Below, piece after piece: positions 15,333 to 24,118 of a stretch of DNA of 64,000 nt. The notes beneath the pieces were generated by a model that was not told the DNA's origin, made no database searches, and worked only from the letters and a program-made list of their open reading frames with translations. Position numbers and translations under genes: made by a program. Positions within the stretch are counted from its first letter, which is position 1; each line of letters begins with the position of its first letter. The DNA comes from Labilithrix sp. GTDB lineage: Bacteria > Myxococcota_A > Polyangia > Polyangiales > Polyangiaceae. Where the stretch lies: the NCBI GenBank assembly GCA_019637225.1, contig JAHBWC010000045.1:1-64000 (forward strand). Direction: 5' to 3'.

Positions 15333-15441
15333 TCGTCGCGCAGCCCCGCGCCCGGGGCCTCGGCTGACGGCTCCGAACCCCGTGGATCGGCGCGCCTTTC
15401 TCGGCCGCTTACGCCCAGCTTCCCCTGGCCGTGCGTGCTGC

Positions 15442-15447
15442 TAAGCA
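15442..15447 (+). promoter_or_regulatory. extended -10 (TG-c-TAAGCA) of the two-component operon
   Basis: TGCTAAGCA ends 10 nt before ATG 15458, with no Shine-Dalgarno. No -35 was recognised. Confidence 0.4.
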
Positions 15448-15457
15448 GTGGCGACCG

Positions 15458-16132
15458 ATGAAGGTGCTCGTCGTCGAAGACGACAAGAAGCTCGCTCGCT
15501 TCCTTGCGCAGGCGCTGACCGAGGAGGGGTACGTGGTCGACACGTGCAGCCGCGGTCGCGACGCGCTCGTGCAGGCGAGCCACATCGGCTACTCGCTCAT
15601 CGTCCTCGACTGGATGCTGCCCGACCTCGACGGCGTCACCGTCTGCCGGCAGCTCCGCAGGACGGCGAGCAAGGTTCCGATCCTCATGCTCACCGCGCGC
15701 GGTGAGGTCGGCGAGCGCGTGACGGGGCTCGACGCGGGCGCGGACGACTACATGACGAAGCCGTTCGAGCTCGAGGAGCTGCTCGCGCGCGTCCGCGCCG
15801 CGATCCGTCGCGGCCAGTCGGAGCCGCAGAAGCTCCGCGTGGGCGCGCTCACGCTCGACTTCGTCGAGCGCATCGTGCACGTCGACGGCAAGCGGCTCGA
15901 CCTCACGCCGCGCGAGTACTCGCTCCTCGCGCTTTTCGCCAAGAACGCCGGCCGCGTCGTCCCGCGCAGCGAGATCCTGAGCCAGGTCTGGGAGACCCTC
16001 CGCGACCCTGGCAGCAACGTCATCGAGGTCAACGTCAAGAACGTGCGCGACAAGCTCGGCGAAGCGGGGCCCACGATCGAGACCGTCCGCGGCGTCGGCT
16101 ACCGGATGCTCTTGATCGAAGGCAAGGCGTGA
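15458..16132 (+). CDS. OmpR/PhoB-family response regulator
   Basis: A 224-aa DNA-binding response regulator. The receiver domain (1-115) has the acidic pair in VEDDKK, the phospho-acceptor Asp in VLDWMLPDLDG near residue 51, the Thr in MLTARG and the Lys in TKPFE. The C-terminal winged helix (about 130-222) matches the OmpR/PhoB type with LTPREYSLLALFAKNAGRVV and ETVRGVGYRM. ATG at 15458 is used because the receiver begins at once with MKVLVVEDD. The stop overlaps the histidine kinase start by 4 nt, so the two form a coupled pair. Target genes and signal are unknown. Confidence 0.95.
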   Translation: MKVLVVEDDKKLARFLAQALTEEGYVVDTCSRGRDALVQASHIGYSLIVLDWMLPDLDGVTVCRQLRRTASKVPILMLTARGEVGERVTGLDAGADDYMTKPFELEELLARVRAAIRRGQSEPQKLRVGALTLDFVERIVHVDGKRLDLTPREYSLLALFAKNAGRVVPRSEILSQVWETLRDPGSNVIEVNVKNVRDKLGEAGPTIETVRGVGYRMLLIEGKA

Positions 16133-17541
16133 AGCTTCGCCATCGGCTGGCGCTCTACTTCGCGCTCGGCTCGAGCGCTCTGCTCATCACGTCGCGGCTG
16201 GTGACGCTCGCCTCCTTCCGGCGCGTCCAGGAGTACGAGCTCGATCGCGGCCTCAAGGTGCGGGCGCGGGAGGAGGGGAGCGCCATCGCGCTCCTCGGTC
16301 GCAAGGCGCTCGAGGCAGAGTACGACGCGACGGGCGACGATCCCGATCCGCTCGAGCAGCTCGTCACGTACGGCGCGCTCTACCGCGCCGACGGCTCGCT
16401 CGTCGCCGACACGCCCTCGTTCGCGAACGCACCGTCCCCGAGCGAGCTCGGGATCGCGGTCGAGCCGACCGCCCGCCACGGCGACTGCTTCGACTTCGAG
16501 TTCCGCGGGTCGACGCTGCGCGGCGTGATCGTCGAGGTCCGGGGCGCCAAGGAGAAGGAGTACCTCCTCGTCGCCGCCTCGCGCCGGGACATGGACGCCG
16601 ACGCCAGGCAGCTGCTCGAGGTGGGCTGGTGGGTGCTCGCCGTCGCCGCGCCGGCGAGCCTCGTGATCGGCTGGTGGTTCGGACGGCGCACGACGCGCGG
16701 GATCGAGGCCCTCGCCACCTCCGCGCGTCGCGTCGCCGCGGGAGAGCTCGACGTGCGCTTCGAGGCGGGTGGAGGTGGAGGGCGCGACGAGGAGGTCGCC
16801 GCGCTCGCGGCCGCGATGGGCGAGATGGACGGACGGCTGAAGACGCTCGTCGAGACCGAACGACGCTTCGCGTCCCACGCGGCGCACGAGCTCCGGTCGC
16901 CGCTGGCCGTGCTCCGCGGCGAGCTCGAGCTCGCGCTCCGCCGACCCCGTCAGGGGAGCGAGTACGAGGCGTTCCTCCGCGACGCGCTCGACGACACCAA
17001 GCGCCTCGCGAACCTCGCGGAGAACCTGCTCGTCGTCGCGCGCTCCGGCACTCGGGGTGCGAGCCCGCCACCCGAGGCGCTCTACGTGCGCGAGCTCGTT
17101 CAGGAGGCGATCTCGTCGTCGCGCGCACGCACGCCGGAGGCGCCGCGCGTCGCGGTCGAAGGCGACGACGCCTGCGTCCGCGGAGTGCGGGGAGACCTCG
17201 TGCGCATGATCCGGAACCTCGTCGACAACGCGATCGACCACGGCGCGGGCGACGCTCCGGTGCTCCTGCGCCTGACCTCGACGGAGGCGAGGGCCGGAAT
17301 CATCGTCGAGAACGACGGCCCGGGCGTCGCCGAGGAAGATCGGGATCGCATCTTCGAGCACTTCCATCGCGGCGCCGACGCCCGCGCTATCTCGGGAGCC
17401 GGCCTCGGGCTCGGCATCGCGCGCGAGGTGGCGGTGCGACACGGCGGCGAGCTGACCCTCGATTCCATCGCGAATCCGACGCGGTTCATCGTGCGCCTGC
17501 CGCTCGCCACGGCCGTCGCGGGAGCCGAGCGCGATACATGA
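16129..17541 (+). CDS. membrane sensor histidine kinase
   Basis: A 470-aa HisKA-type kinase partnering the response regulator just upstream (GTGA overlap; GTG start). A first TM segment (about 8-27) and a second (about 165-185) enclose a periplasmic sensor of about 140 aa with no recognised fold. A HAMP-like linker (GRRTTRGIEALATSARRVAA) is followed by the H-box ASHAAHELRSPL near 248-258 with the phospho-accepting His, the N-box NLVDNAIDHG and the glycine-rich ATP lid GAGLGLGIAREV. All catalytic motifs are present. The signal is unknown. The reading frame ends next to an AT-rich hairpin. Confidence 0.94.
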   Translation: MKLRHRLALYFALGSSALLITSRLVTLASFRRVQEYELDRGLKVRAREEGSAIALLGRKALEAEYDATGDDPDPLEQLVTYGALYRADGSLVADTPSFANAPSPSELGIAVEPTARHGDCFDFEFRGSTLRGVIVEVRGAKEKEYLLVAASRRDMDADARQLLEVGWWVLAVAAPASLVIGWWFGRRTTRGIEALATSARRVAAGELDVRFEAGGGGGRDEEVAALAAAMGEMDGRLKTLVETERRFASHAAHELRSPLAVLRGELELALRRPRQGSEYEAFLRDALDDTKRLANLAENLLVVARSGTRGASPPPEALYVRELVQEAISSSRARTPEAPRVAVEGDDACVRGVRGDLVRMIRNLVDNAIDHGAGDAPVLLRLTSTEARAGIIVENDGPGVAEEDRDRIFEHFHRGADARAISGAGLGLGIAREVAVRHGGELTLDSIANPTRFIVRLPLATAVAGAERDT

Positions 17542-17557
17542 AGACATATTCATCTTC
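17540..17557 (+). terminator. weak AT-rich hairpin after the histidine kinase
   Basis: GAAGA and TCTTC flank an 8-nt AT-rich loop directly at the stop codon, followed by GTTTC. It is the most AT-rich spot nearby but the stem is only 5 bp. Confidence 0.25.
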
Positions 17558-17884
17558 GTTTCAGGCATCCCGGTCCGCCTCGCCGTAAGGAACTGCTGGT
17601 CCCAAGGAAAGCGGGCGACGGATTCGCCCCGAGGAGCATGAAGCGCTCGCCGGCGATTCCGTAGCGAGCATCACGATCCGCGATCGGAGGCCTGTGAAGC
17701 CATCGAGTGCCGGGGGGGCCTCCTGGTCGCGGTGATGCGAGAGCGCCGTCAGTGATCGGACCGAGGACGTCGAACGAAGAGGCCCCCTGCGCAGCGTGAG
17801 GCGCGGGCCGTCGCGAGGACGTCCAACCGACACTGACGGCGCTCGAGCGCCGAAGAAGACGCGGCGCCTTCGTGAGCTCGGTGC
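17542..17884. other. 343-bp intergenic region rich in inverted repeats
   Basis: No credible gene is seen here. It holds a short hairpin GCTCGC/GCGAGC (near 17645-17668), GGAGGCC/GGCCTCC (17686-17692 and 17717-17723), the long inverted repeat at 17741-17844, and the palindrome GGCGCTCGAGCGCC (17838-17851). Such concentration of complementary segments would fit a structured RNA or the remains of a small mobile element. Confidence 0.5.
17741..17844. repeat. 14-bp perfect inverted repeat bounding a 104-bp unit
   Basis: GAGCGCCGTCAGTG (17741-17754) is the exact reverse complement of CACTGACGGCGCTC (17831-17844). After a one-base bulge the pairing continues for 4 bp (TCGG with CCGA), giving an 18-bp stem. 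Within the loop cgaggacgtc occurs twice. It could be a MITE-like unit or a long stem-loop RNA. No clear target-site duplication is visible. Confidence 0.7.
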
Positions 17885-18421
17885 TCAGTCGCAGTTGCAG
17901 ACGGAAGCGCAGGCCTCGCCGCCGCCGCAGTCGGTCATGCACTGGCGGTCGCACGCGGGGTTGCCGCCGGACGAGCTCGCGCCGCTCGACGGCGCGCTCG
18001 GCTCCGTGCAGCGTCCCTCGGCGACCTGCACGCAGATGCCCTGCTCGGTCTGGTTGGCGAGCAGCTGCGCGGCCTCGGCGCAGGTCGCGAAGATGCCCAT
18101 CGGGCAGATCGCGCCGCCGCACGCGCAGACGAGGTCGACGACGGAGCCTCGGATGCGGAACCCGCAGCTCGGCATCGCCTGCGTGTCGACCACGACGTCG
18201 GGGCACTGGCTGGTCGCGAGGCAGAGCTCGACGCCCGTGCTCTGCTCGAAGCCGCATCCGCCGCCGGCGACCGCCGGCGCGGCGTCGCCTCCGGCTCCGG
18301 CGTCGGCGGCGGCGCTCGCTCCCGTGTCCGACCCGTCGCCACCCGGGTTCATGTTCTCGCAGCCGAGCGCGAGGAGTGCGGCGGTGAGCGAGGACAGCCC
18401 GACGGCTAGGGCGAGGCGCAT
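17885..18421 (-). CDS. Cys-rich lipoprotein
   Basis: A 178-aa secreted lipoprotein with lipobox LALGC (Cys about 21), a Gly/Ala/Asp linker and then a domain with about 14 cysteines in pairs (GGGCGFE, SCGFRIRG, VCACGGAICP, CDRQCMTDCGGGEACASVCNCD), expected to be held by disulfides. No known domain is recognised; similar Cys-rich lipoproteins abound in myxobacterial genomes. It is divergent from the TerB-like gene, and both divergent starts have a TANNNT element directly upstream without a Shine-Dalgarno. Confidence 0.82.
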   Translation of the reverse strand: MRLALAVGLSSLTAALLALGCENMNPGGDGSDTGASAAADAGAGGDAAPAVAGGGCGFEQSTGVELCLATSQCPDVVVDTQAMPSCGFRIRGSVVDLVCACGGAICPMGIFATCAEAAQLLANQTEQGICVQVAEGRCTEPSAPSSGASSSGGNPACDRQCMTDCGGGEACASVCNCD

Positions 18422-18427
18422 GGGCCG

Positions 18428-18433
18428 ACCCTA
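18428..18433 (-). promoter_or_regulatory. TAGGGT -10 of the Cys-rich lipoprotein
   Basis: TAGGGT on the minus strand ends 6 nt before ATG 18421, with no ribosome binding site, as expected of a leaderless transcript. Confidence 0.45.
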
Positions 18434-18501
18434 AGGGAGAGCACCGCCGGCGGGCCAAGTTCTCGGCGGCCGGCGTTCCCGGCGCCGGCCCGTAGAGGCT
18501 C

Positions 18502-18530
18502 TCTACAGCCTCGCCAAGGTCGGCTAGGTT
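18502..18530 (+). promoter_or_regulatory. promoter of the TerB-like gene
   Basis: TCTACA (18502-18507), a 17-nt spacer and TAGGTT (18525-18530) predict transcription from the ATG at 18538 itself. The -35 overlaps a small hairpin GTAGAG-gct-CTCTAC (18492-18506) that might be an operator. Confidence 0.45.
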
Positions 18531-18537
18531 CTCTCCC

Positions 18538-19662
18538 ATGACGTTCGACGCCTACGCTCCGACGGTCGATGCCAAGACGGCCGCCCTGGCACGGCTCATC
18601 GGCGCGCTCGCCGAGGACGCGATCTTCGGCCTGTCGACCGGCGGCGGCCCCGGCGTGCTCGAGGGGCTCGGGCGCCGTCGCGGTGAGGCCTACCAGGCGA
18701 TCCTCGGAGGCCACCGCCTCAACACGATGTCGAACGAGCTCGAGCACTGGCTCGTCGAGATGACGCGCGCGGTTGCGCCGATCTTCCCGCCGGTGTGGAT
18801 GCCGATGGGCGACGTGCTCCGCGAGAAGGTGACGCTCGAGGCCGGCGCGCGCGGCCTCCGCTCCTTCTTCTCGTCGAAGCCGAGCGACAAGGACGTGCTC
18901 CGCGTGAAGCGCCTCGGCACGCTCGCCACGCGCGTGCTCCGCGCGGTGTACGCCGCCGACGGACCGCTCGATCCCGAGGAGCAGCGCACCATCGCCGGCC
19001 TCGTCGCCTCGCTCGGCTTGCCCGACGAGGACGCGCAGCCGCTCTACGCCGAGGCGCCGATCGCGGTCGAGCAGCTCGACGTCTACGGCGACGTCGAGCC
19101 CGGCTTCGCCAAGGCGCTCCTCCGCGGTGCGTGGCTCGCCGCGGCGTGGGACGCGATCGATCCGCGCGAAGAGCACGTCATCCGCGTCGTCTCGAACAAG
19201 CTGAACTTCGCCGCGATGGAGCTCGAGGTGCTGCGCAACGACGTCGTCGCGAAGCTCGAGGCGCGGCGCTCGACGGGGCAGGCGGCGGTCGACGCCATCC
19301 GCTTCGTGCTCTCCGATCGCATGCCCGGCCACGGCGTCACCCTCGCCGCGAAGACCGGGACGTTCATGATCCCGAAGCGCTTCCGCGACGAGGTCATGGC
19401 GCAGGTCGGCCACGGCGCGAAGGTCACGCTCGCGCGGCGCTACACGCAGCTCTCGGCCGAAGACAAGAACATGGTCCTCGGCGTCGCGTGGGCCGCCGCG
19501 CTCTACGAGGATCCGTCCGTCGGGCGTCGTGCGCTCCTCCGTGCGCGCCACGATCGCATCGCCCAGGACCTCGGCGAGGAGGGCGCGAAGGCGCGCCTCG
19601 CGGTCGACGAGTGGGTGAACGAGGTCCTCGCGCCGGCCGCGTTCCCGATGGGAGCGGACTGA
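18538..19662 (+). CDS. TerB-like helical protein of unknown function
   Basis: A 374-aa soluble protein without signal peptide or TM segments. The central part (about 125-245) resembles TerB/tellurite-resistance-like helical domains: VYAADGPLDPEEQRTIAGLV and WDAIDPREEHVIRVVSNKL, each with the acidic turn typical of such repeats. The flanking N- and C-terminal regions (1-120 and 250-374) are not recognised. The assignment is a fold-level guess; tellurite resistance as such should not be inferred. Stand-alone gene with its own promoter, 90 bp before proC. Confidence 0.75.
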   Translation: MTFDAYAPTVDAKTAALARLIGALAEDAIFGLSTGGGPGVLEGLGRRRGEAYQAILGGHRLNTMSNELEHWLVEMTRAVAPIFPPVWMPMGDVLREKVTLEAGARGLRSFFSSKPSDKDVLRVKRLGTLATRVLRAVYAADGPLDPEEQRTIAGLVASLGLPDEDAQPLYAEAPIAVEQLDVYGDVEPGFAKALLRGAWLAAAWDAIDPREEHVIRVVSNKLNFAAMELEVLRNDVVAKLEARRSTGQAAVDAIRFVLSDRMPGHGVTLAAKTGTFMIPKRFRDEVMAQVGHGAKVTLARRYTQLSAEDKNMVLGVAWAAALYEDPSVGRRALLRARHDRIAQDLGEEGAKARLAVDEWVNEVLAPAAFPMGAD

Positions 19663-19714
19663 GCGAGAGGCGTCCTCGAGCCGCGACCGAGGGCTCGGCG
19701 AGCGCCGCGCCGCA

Positions 19715-19744
19715 TTGACGACGACCCTGGCGACGACGTACCGG
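19715..19744 (+). promoter_or_regulatory. candidate proC promoter
   Basis: TTGACG (19715-19720), an 18-nt spacer and TACCGG (19739-19744) would start transcription near 19751, just before the ATG at 19753. Confidence 0.4.
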
Positions 19745-19752
19745 AGAACGTG

Positions 19753-20586
19753 ATGGAAAAGACGCTCGGTTTCATCGGCGGCGGCAACATGGCCGCGGCG
19801 CTCGTGAAGGGGCTCCTGCACTCGAAGGTCGTCCCGCCCGAGCGGGTGATCGTCAGCGACGTGAAGGAGGAGCGGCTCCGAGAGCTCCGCGACAAGCACG
19901 GCATCCGGACGACGACGGACAACCTCGAGCTCGTGCGCGGCGCGGACGTGGTCGTCCTCTCGGTGAAGCCTCAGGTCATCGACAAGGTGCTCGGCGCCAT
20001 CGGCAAGGCCGTCCGCCCCGAGCAGCTCGTCGTCTCCGTCGCGGCGGGTGTCCCGGTCGCGGCGATGGAGGCGCGCCTGCCCGACGGCGCGCGCGTCGTG
20101 CGCACGATGCCGAACACGCCCGCGACCGTGGACGCGGGCGCGACCGCGATCGCGCCGGGCACGCACGCGACCGAGGCGGACCTCGAGATCGCCCACCAGC
20201 TCTTCGCGGCCGTCGGGCGCGTCGTCACGCTCGACGAGTCGCTCCTCGACGCGGTGACCGGGCTCTCCGGGAGCGGACCCGCGTACGTGATGCTCATGAT
20301 CGAGGCGCTCGCCGACGGCGGGGTGAAGGTCGGGCTGCATCGCGACACCGCGCTCTTGCTCGCGGCGCAGACCGTCTACGGCTCGGCGAAGCTCCTGCTC
20401 GACACGGGCGAGCACCCCGGTCGCTTGAAGGACATGGTGACGAGCCCCGGCGGAACGGCGATCGCCGGCCTGCACACGCTCGAGTCGGGCGGCCTCCGCC
20501 GCACGTTGATCGACGCCGTCGAGGCCGCGACGACGCGCTCCGCCACGCTTGGCGAGCAGATGGCGGCGAAGCTCCGCGAGAAGTAG
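19753..20586 (+). CDS. proC: pyrroline-5-carboxylate reductase
   Basis: A 277-aa cytoplasmic enzyme that reduces pyrroline-5-carboxylate to proline with NAD(P)H. It has the Rossmann motif FIGGGNMAAAL near 6-16, MPNTPATVDAG near 119-129, and the C-terminal dimerisation/P5C signature LSGSGPAYVMLMIEALADGG with TSPGGTAIAGL. Length is normal. ATG at 19753 is preferred over the adjoining GTG at 19750 because GGAGA lies 5 nt before it. Convergent with rseP, with an 18-bp gap that forms a hairpin. Confidence 0.96.
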   Translation: MEKTLGFIGGGNMAAALVKGLLHSKVVPPERVIVSDVKEERLRELRDKHGIRTTTDNLELVRGADVVVLSVKPQVIDKVLGAIGKAVRPEQLVVSVAAGVPVAAMEARLPDGARVVRTMPNTPATVDAGATAIAPGTHATEADLEIAHQLFAAVGRVVTLDESLLDAVTGLSGSGPAYVMLMIEALADGGVKVGLHRDTALLLAAQTVYGSAKLLLDTGEHPGRLKDMVTSPGGTAIAGLHTLESGGLRRTLIDAVEAATTRSATLGEQMAAKLREK

Positions 20587-20588
20587 CC

Positions 20589-20603
20589 GCGCGCCGGGCG
20601 CGC
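20589..20603. terminator. hairpin filling the proC-rseP convergent gap
   Basis: GCGCGCC and GGCGCGC occupy almost the entire gap between the two stop codons. The realistic stem is 5 bp with a CCGGG loop; no T tract. It could serve both strands. Confidence 0.4.
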
Positions 20604-21647
20604 TCAGCGCTTCGGGATGATCTCGGTGTAGGTCACGAACGCGATCAGCGTGAGGAACATCAAGAGGCCGATCGCGTGGACCTTCGCCTCGACCTTCGCG
20701 TCGGCGCGCCGGCGCGAGGCGGCCTCGAACAGGAGGAAGAGGAGGCGCCCGCCGTCGAGCGCGGGCAGCGGCAGCAGGTTGAAGCCGCCGAGGTAGGCGC
20801 TGAGCGCGCCGAGCAGCTTCAGGTAGACGTGCGCGCCGCTCTTCGCCGCCGACGCCGTCTCCTTGACGATGCCGACCGGACCGGCGAGCTCGGGCTTCTC
20901 CTTGCCCGCGATCATGCGGGCGATGCCCTTCACCAGGTTGTAGACTACCTTCGGCGGCTCGGTGACGCTGAGGACCGCGGCCTGTCCGGCGGTGACCGGT
21001 TGCCATGCGGTGTACGGGCCGATGAGGATCTTGCCCTTCGTGTCGCCCTCGGCGGCGAGCGGCGTCGGGAACACGTGGAGGCGCTCGTCGCCGCGCGCGA
21101 TCTCGACGTCGACCTTCTCGCCAGGGTGCGCGCCGACGACCTGCTTCAGGTGCTCCCAGTCGCGGATGCCCTCGCCGTTCACCGCGACGATGCGGTCGCC
21201 CTTCTGGACGCCCGCCTGCGCGGCCGGGCCCTCCGGGGCGATGTTCACGCGCATGCTCGTCTCGTCGACGATCTGGTTGCCGCCGAGGAGGAAGCCGAAG
21301 AACATCAGCACGGACGCGAAGAGGTAGTTCGCGAGCGGACCGGCGGCGATCGCGACGATGCGAGCCCAGAGCGAGGCGTTCGCGTAGCTCTCCGGATCGT
21401 TCGGATCGTTCTCCTCGTACGGGTTCATCCCGGCGATCTGCACGTAGGCAAGGAACGGGATGATGGCGACCTGGAACGTCGTCGGGCTTCCCTTCGGCCG
21501 GTGCTTCCACAGCGTCGGTCCGAAGCCGATCGAGAACTTCGTCACGCGCATGCCGAACCGGCGCGCCGCGAGGTAGTGCCCGCCTTCGTGGACCACCATC
21601 AACACCGCAAGCCCGAGGATGGCGATCAGGGCGTACGCAACGGACAT
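20604..21647 (-). CDS. rseP: RseP-type site-2 metalloprotease
   Basis: A 347-aa inner-membrane zinc protease that cleaves substrates within the membrane, typically anti-sigma factors or signal-peptide remnants. TM1 carries the zinc motif HEGGH (20-24), a PDZ domain (about 130-205, with GPAAQAGVQKGDRIVAVNGE) faces the periplasm, and the third zinc ligand lies in LLPLPALDGGRL near 290-300. The C-terminal TM ends in IIPKR. It has only one PDZ domain where E. coli RseP has two. Start at 21647 is firm: TM1 begins at once and TAAGCT lies 6 nt upstream. No anti-sigma factor is encoded next to it. Confidence 0.95.
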   Translation of the reverse strand: MSVAYALIAILGLAVLMVVHEGGHYLAARRFGMRVTKFSIGFGPTLWKHRPKGSPTTFQVAIIPFLAYVQIAGMNPYEENDPNDPESYANASLWARIVAIAAGPLANYLFASVLMFFGFLLGGNQIVDETSMRVNIAPEGPAAQAGVQKGDRIVAVNGEGIRDWEHLKQVVGAHPGEKVDVEIARGDERLHVFPTPLAAEGDTKGKILIGPYTAWQPVTAGQAAVLSVTEPPKVVYNLVKGIARMIAGKEKPELAGPVGIVKETASAAKSGAHVYLKLLGALSAYLGGFNLLPLPALDGGRLLFLLFEAASRRRADAKVEAKVHAIGLLMFLTLIAFVTYTEIIPKR

Positions 21648-21653
21648 GTTCGG

Positions 21654-21659
21654 AGCTTA
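21654..21659 (-). promoter_or_regulatory. TAAGCT -10 of rseP
   Basis: TAAGCT on the minus strand is followed by 6 nt and the ATG. The embedding GAGCTAAGCTCC is identical to the element before the gene starting at 10171. Confidence 0.5.
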
Positions 21660-21783
21660 GCTCGCTTTTGCGAACACGTCCTCTCCCCGCCGGTCGCCCG
21701 CGCGCCCACGGCGCCGGCCCTCTTCTGCGTGAACGCGCGGACGGCCGCGCTTGATCGCGCGGACGTCGCGTGGAGGGGCATGG

Positions 21784-21789
21784 TAGAGC
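21784..21789 (+). promoter_or_regulatory. extended -10 (TG-g-TAGAGC) of the TonB-dependent receptor
   Basis: TGGTAGAGC ends 6 nt before ATG 21796 and no Shine-Dalgarno is present. Confidence 0.4.
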
Positions 21790-21795
21790 GGCCGC

Positions 21796-23916
21796 ATGTC
21801 CGGAGCCGCACGTCGAACGCGTCGCGCTTCCCGGGCCGGTCGCCGGCGCGCGGCGTCGGTCCTCGCGCTGTTCACGACGGTGGCCGCCCCGGCGCGCGCC
21901 GATGACGCGCCGGCGCACGCCGACGACGCGCCGAGCGCGCCTGCGCCGGCTGCGCCCGACGAGGGCGAAGACGAGGTGTGGGTTCGGGGGCGGCAGGCTG
22001 GTGGCTTCGTGTCGCGCGCGAGCCTCGCGGACTCGCCGCGAGAGGTCACGGACGCCGCGAGCCTCGTCGAGCCGCTCCCCGGCGTTCACGTGCGCCGCCT
22101 CGGCGCAGACGACTCCTTCGCGTCGATGTCGATCCGCGGCTCGAGCTCGTCGCAGGTCGCGGTCTTCCTCGCGGGCGTCCCACTCTCGGGCGGCGCGGAT
22201 CCCTCGCTCGACCTCGCCACGCTCCCGCTCTGGCCCGGCGCGCAGGCGCGCGTCCACCGCACGTTCGCGCCGGCGGCCCTCGGGCGAGGATCGCTCGGCG
22301 GCACGCTCGTGCTCGACCCGCCGTCGCCGCGTGCGGCCCCGCGCACCGAGGTGTGGGCCGCGGCGGGCTCGTTCGGCGCGCGCCGCCTGCGCGTTGGCGA
22401 CGTGCGCGGCGACGCCGACGGCGTGCGCGTCGCTACCGGCGTGAGCGCGTCGAGATCGGACGACGATTTCTCGTTCGTCGATGCCGCGCAGAGCGAGGCG
22501 GCAGGGCGCGAGGTCTTCACCACGCGGCGAAACGCGGGCCACGCGGCCGCCGCGGGCCTCGCGTCGGTCGGCATCCCGGTGCGTCTCGGCCCCGCGTCGC
22601 GCGGCGCGCTGACGATGACGACGCTCGCGCAGACGAGGCGGCAGGAGCTGCCCGGCTCGGTGCGCTTCACGACCCCGCACCAGCGGCTCGACAGCTCGCG
22701 CCTCGTCTCGGCGCTCGAGCTCACGATCCCCGCCAGCCGTCGTGGCGTATTCGTGACGCGCGCATGGGGCCGCCGCGAGGGCCTCTCGCTGCACGACGAT
22801 GCACGGAGCGCGCGGGCGTTCGGCTCGCCGGCGTCGACCGACGACGCGATCGTCGCCGCCGGCGGCAGCACAGGCTGGCGCGGGAGCCTCCTCGAGGACA
22901 CGACGCTCGAGGTCCGCCTCGACGGCAGCGGTGAACGCTTCGCGCCCGGAACGTGGACGGAGGCGGTCGCGCCGCCCGCCGCTCGCCGTGCCAACGCGGG
23001 CGTCGCGATCGACGCGAGCGCGCTGCTCGGCGGTCGAGTGACGCTCGCGGCGAGCGCTCGCGGCGACACGTGGATCGACGCGTCGGAGGTCGGTCCTACG
23101 AAGAGCGAGCAGAGGCCGACGGGCAACGTCGGCCTCGAGCTCCCCGTCGGTCCGGCGATCGTCGCCTCGCACGCCGGCTTCGTCGCGCGTCCGCCGAGCT
23201 TCGTCGAGCGCTACGGCAACCGCGGCGCTTTCCTCGGCGAGCCCGCGCTCCGTCCCGAGTCCGCGTTCACCGTCGACGCCGGCGCGCGCGCGTCGCGCCG
23301 CCTCGGCCCCGTCCGCCTCCACGCGGAGGCCGCGGGCTTCGCGACGTGGGCGGAGGACCTCATCACGTTCGTCTACGTCGGCTTCCAGCGTCAGGCGAAG
23401 GCGACGAACATCGGGCGCGCGCGCGTCCTCGGGATCGAGGCCCAGGCGCGCGCGTCGGCGTTCGGCTTCGACGCGCGCGTCTCGCACACCGCGCTCGCGA
23501 CCGCGAACGGCAGCGAGTGCGAGTACGTCGCGCGGCGCTGCGAGCGCCCGCCGCTCGTCGGTCGGCCGGCGCACGATCTGGTCGCGGACCTCGCGTGGGA
23601 GCATGGACCGCTGAGGCTCCGCTACGGCGTCGACCTCGTCAGCGGGATCCGCGCCGACGCGACCGGGAAGATCGAGGTGCCCGCTCGCGTGCTCCACGGC
23701 GCCGGCGTTCGGCTCGCGGTCCCGCGCGCGCCCGGCCTCTCGGTGACGCTCGACGTCCGGAACCTGTTCGATCTGCGCGCCGCGGAGTACGCCGCCGTGC
23801 CGATCGGAGGCGTGCCGCGGACCTATCCTGGCCCGATCGGCGACCTGTTCGACTACCCGATCCCTGGCCGTCGCGTCTTGCTCAGCCTGCGCTTCGCGAC
23901 GGACGGAGGGAGGTGA
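21796..23916 (+). CDS. TonB-dependent outer-membrane receptor
   Basis: A 706-aa outer-membrane active-transport receptor. A long, Arg-rich signal peptide (cleaved near ARADD, residue about 35) is followed by an acidic Ala/Asp linker that may include a TonB box near DEVWVRG (about 57-63). The plug domain (about 70-180) shows SLVEPLPGVHVRRLG and SIRGSSSSQVAVFLAGVPLS. The remainder is a 22-strand-type barrel ending in VLLSLRFATDGGR; the terminal aromatic is the Phe some seven residues from the end. Substrate is unknown; a FecCD permease gene lies 5 kb away but no binding protein or ATPase is nearby, so a metal chelate or vitamin B12 is only a guess. Confidence 0.9.
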   Translation: MSGAARRTRRASRAGRRRAASVLALFTTVAAPARADDAPAHADDAPSAPAPAAPDEGEDEVWVRGRQAGGFVSRASLADSPREVTDAASLVEPLPGVHVRRLGADDSFASMSIRGSSSSQVAVFLAGVPLSGGADPSLDLATLPLWPGAQARVHRTFAPAALGRGSLGGTLVLDPPSPRAAPRTEVWAAAGSFGARRLRVGDVRGDADGVRVATGVSASRSDDDFSFVDAAQSEAAGREVFTTRRNAGHAAAAGLASVGIPVRLGPASRGALTMTTLAQTRRQELPGSVRFTTPHQRLDSSRLVSALELTIPASRRGVFVTRAWGRREGLSLHDDARSARAFGSPASTDDAIVAAGGSTGWRGSLLEDTTLEVRLDGSGERFAPGTWTEAVAPPAARRANAGVAIDASALLGGRVTLAASARGDTWIDASEVGPTKSEQRPTGNVGLELPVGPAIVASHAGFVARPPSFVERYGNRGAFLGEPALRPESAFTVDAGARASRRLGPVRLHAEAAGFATWAEDLITFVYVGFQRQAKATNIGRARVLGIEAQARASAFGFDARVSHTALATANGSECEYVARRCERPPLVGRPAHDLVADLAWEHGPLRLRYGVDLVSGIRADATGKIEVPARVLHGAGVRLAVPRAPGLSVTLDVRNLFDLRAAEYAAVPIGGVPRTYPGPIGDLFDYPIPGRRVLLSLRFATDGGR

Positions 23917-24118
23917 GGATCACGAGACGGAGGAGGAGACCCAGGGCTCTTCTTTCATGGCCGGCGCGTTCAACCACCTACAACGCCTCCACGCCCGTCT
24001 CGCGCCCGTCTCAATCTCCCGCGGAGGCGCACAACCGCAGAAATGCAGGGCTCTTTTCGCTGCGGCCGAGCGGCCCGGCAGAGCCCCGGCGACCGGTTTC
24101 ATTGGAAGCTTTCCGTGC

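Noticed and set aside
17561..17833. Possible 90-codon minus-strand gene in the structured gap
   Set aside because: No ribosome binding site, no recognisable features, and it runs through the inverted repeats.
18406..23697. A 1,763-codon open frame on the minus strand
   Set aside because: It runs antisense to proC and the TonB receptor and across rseP in another frame; composition is Arg/Asp/Glu/Ala noise typical of GC-rich antisense frames and no domain is visible.
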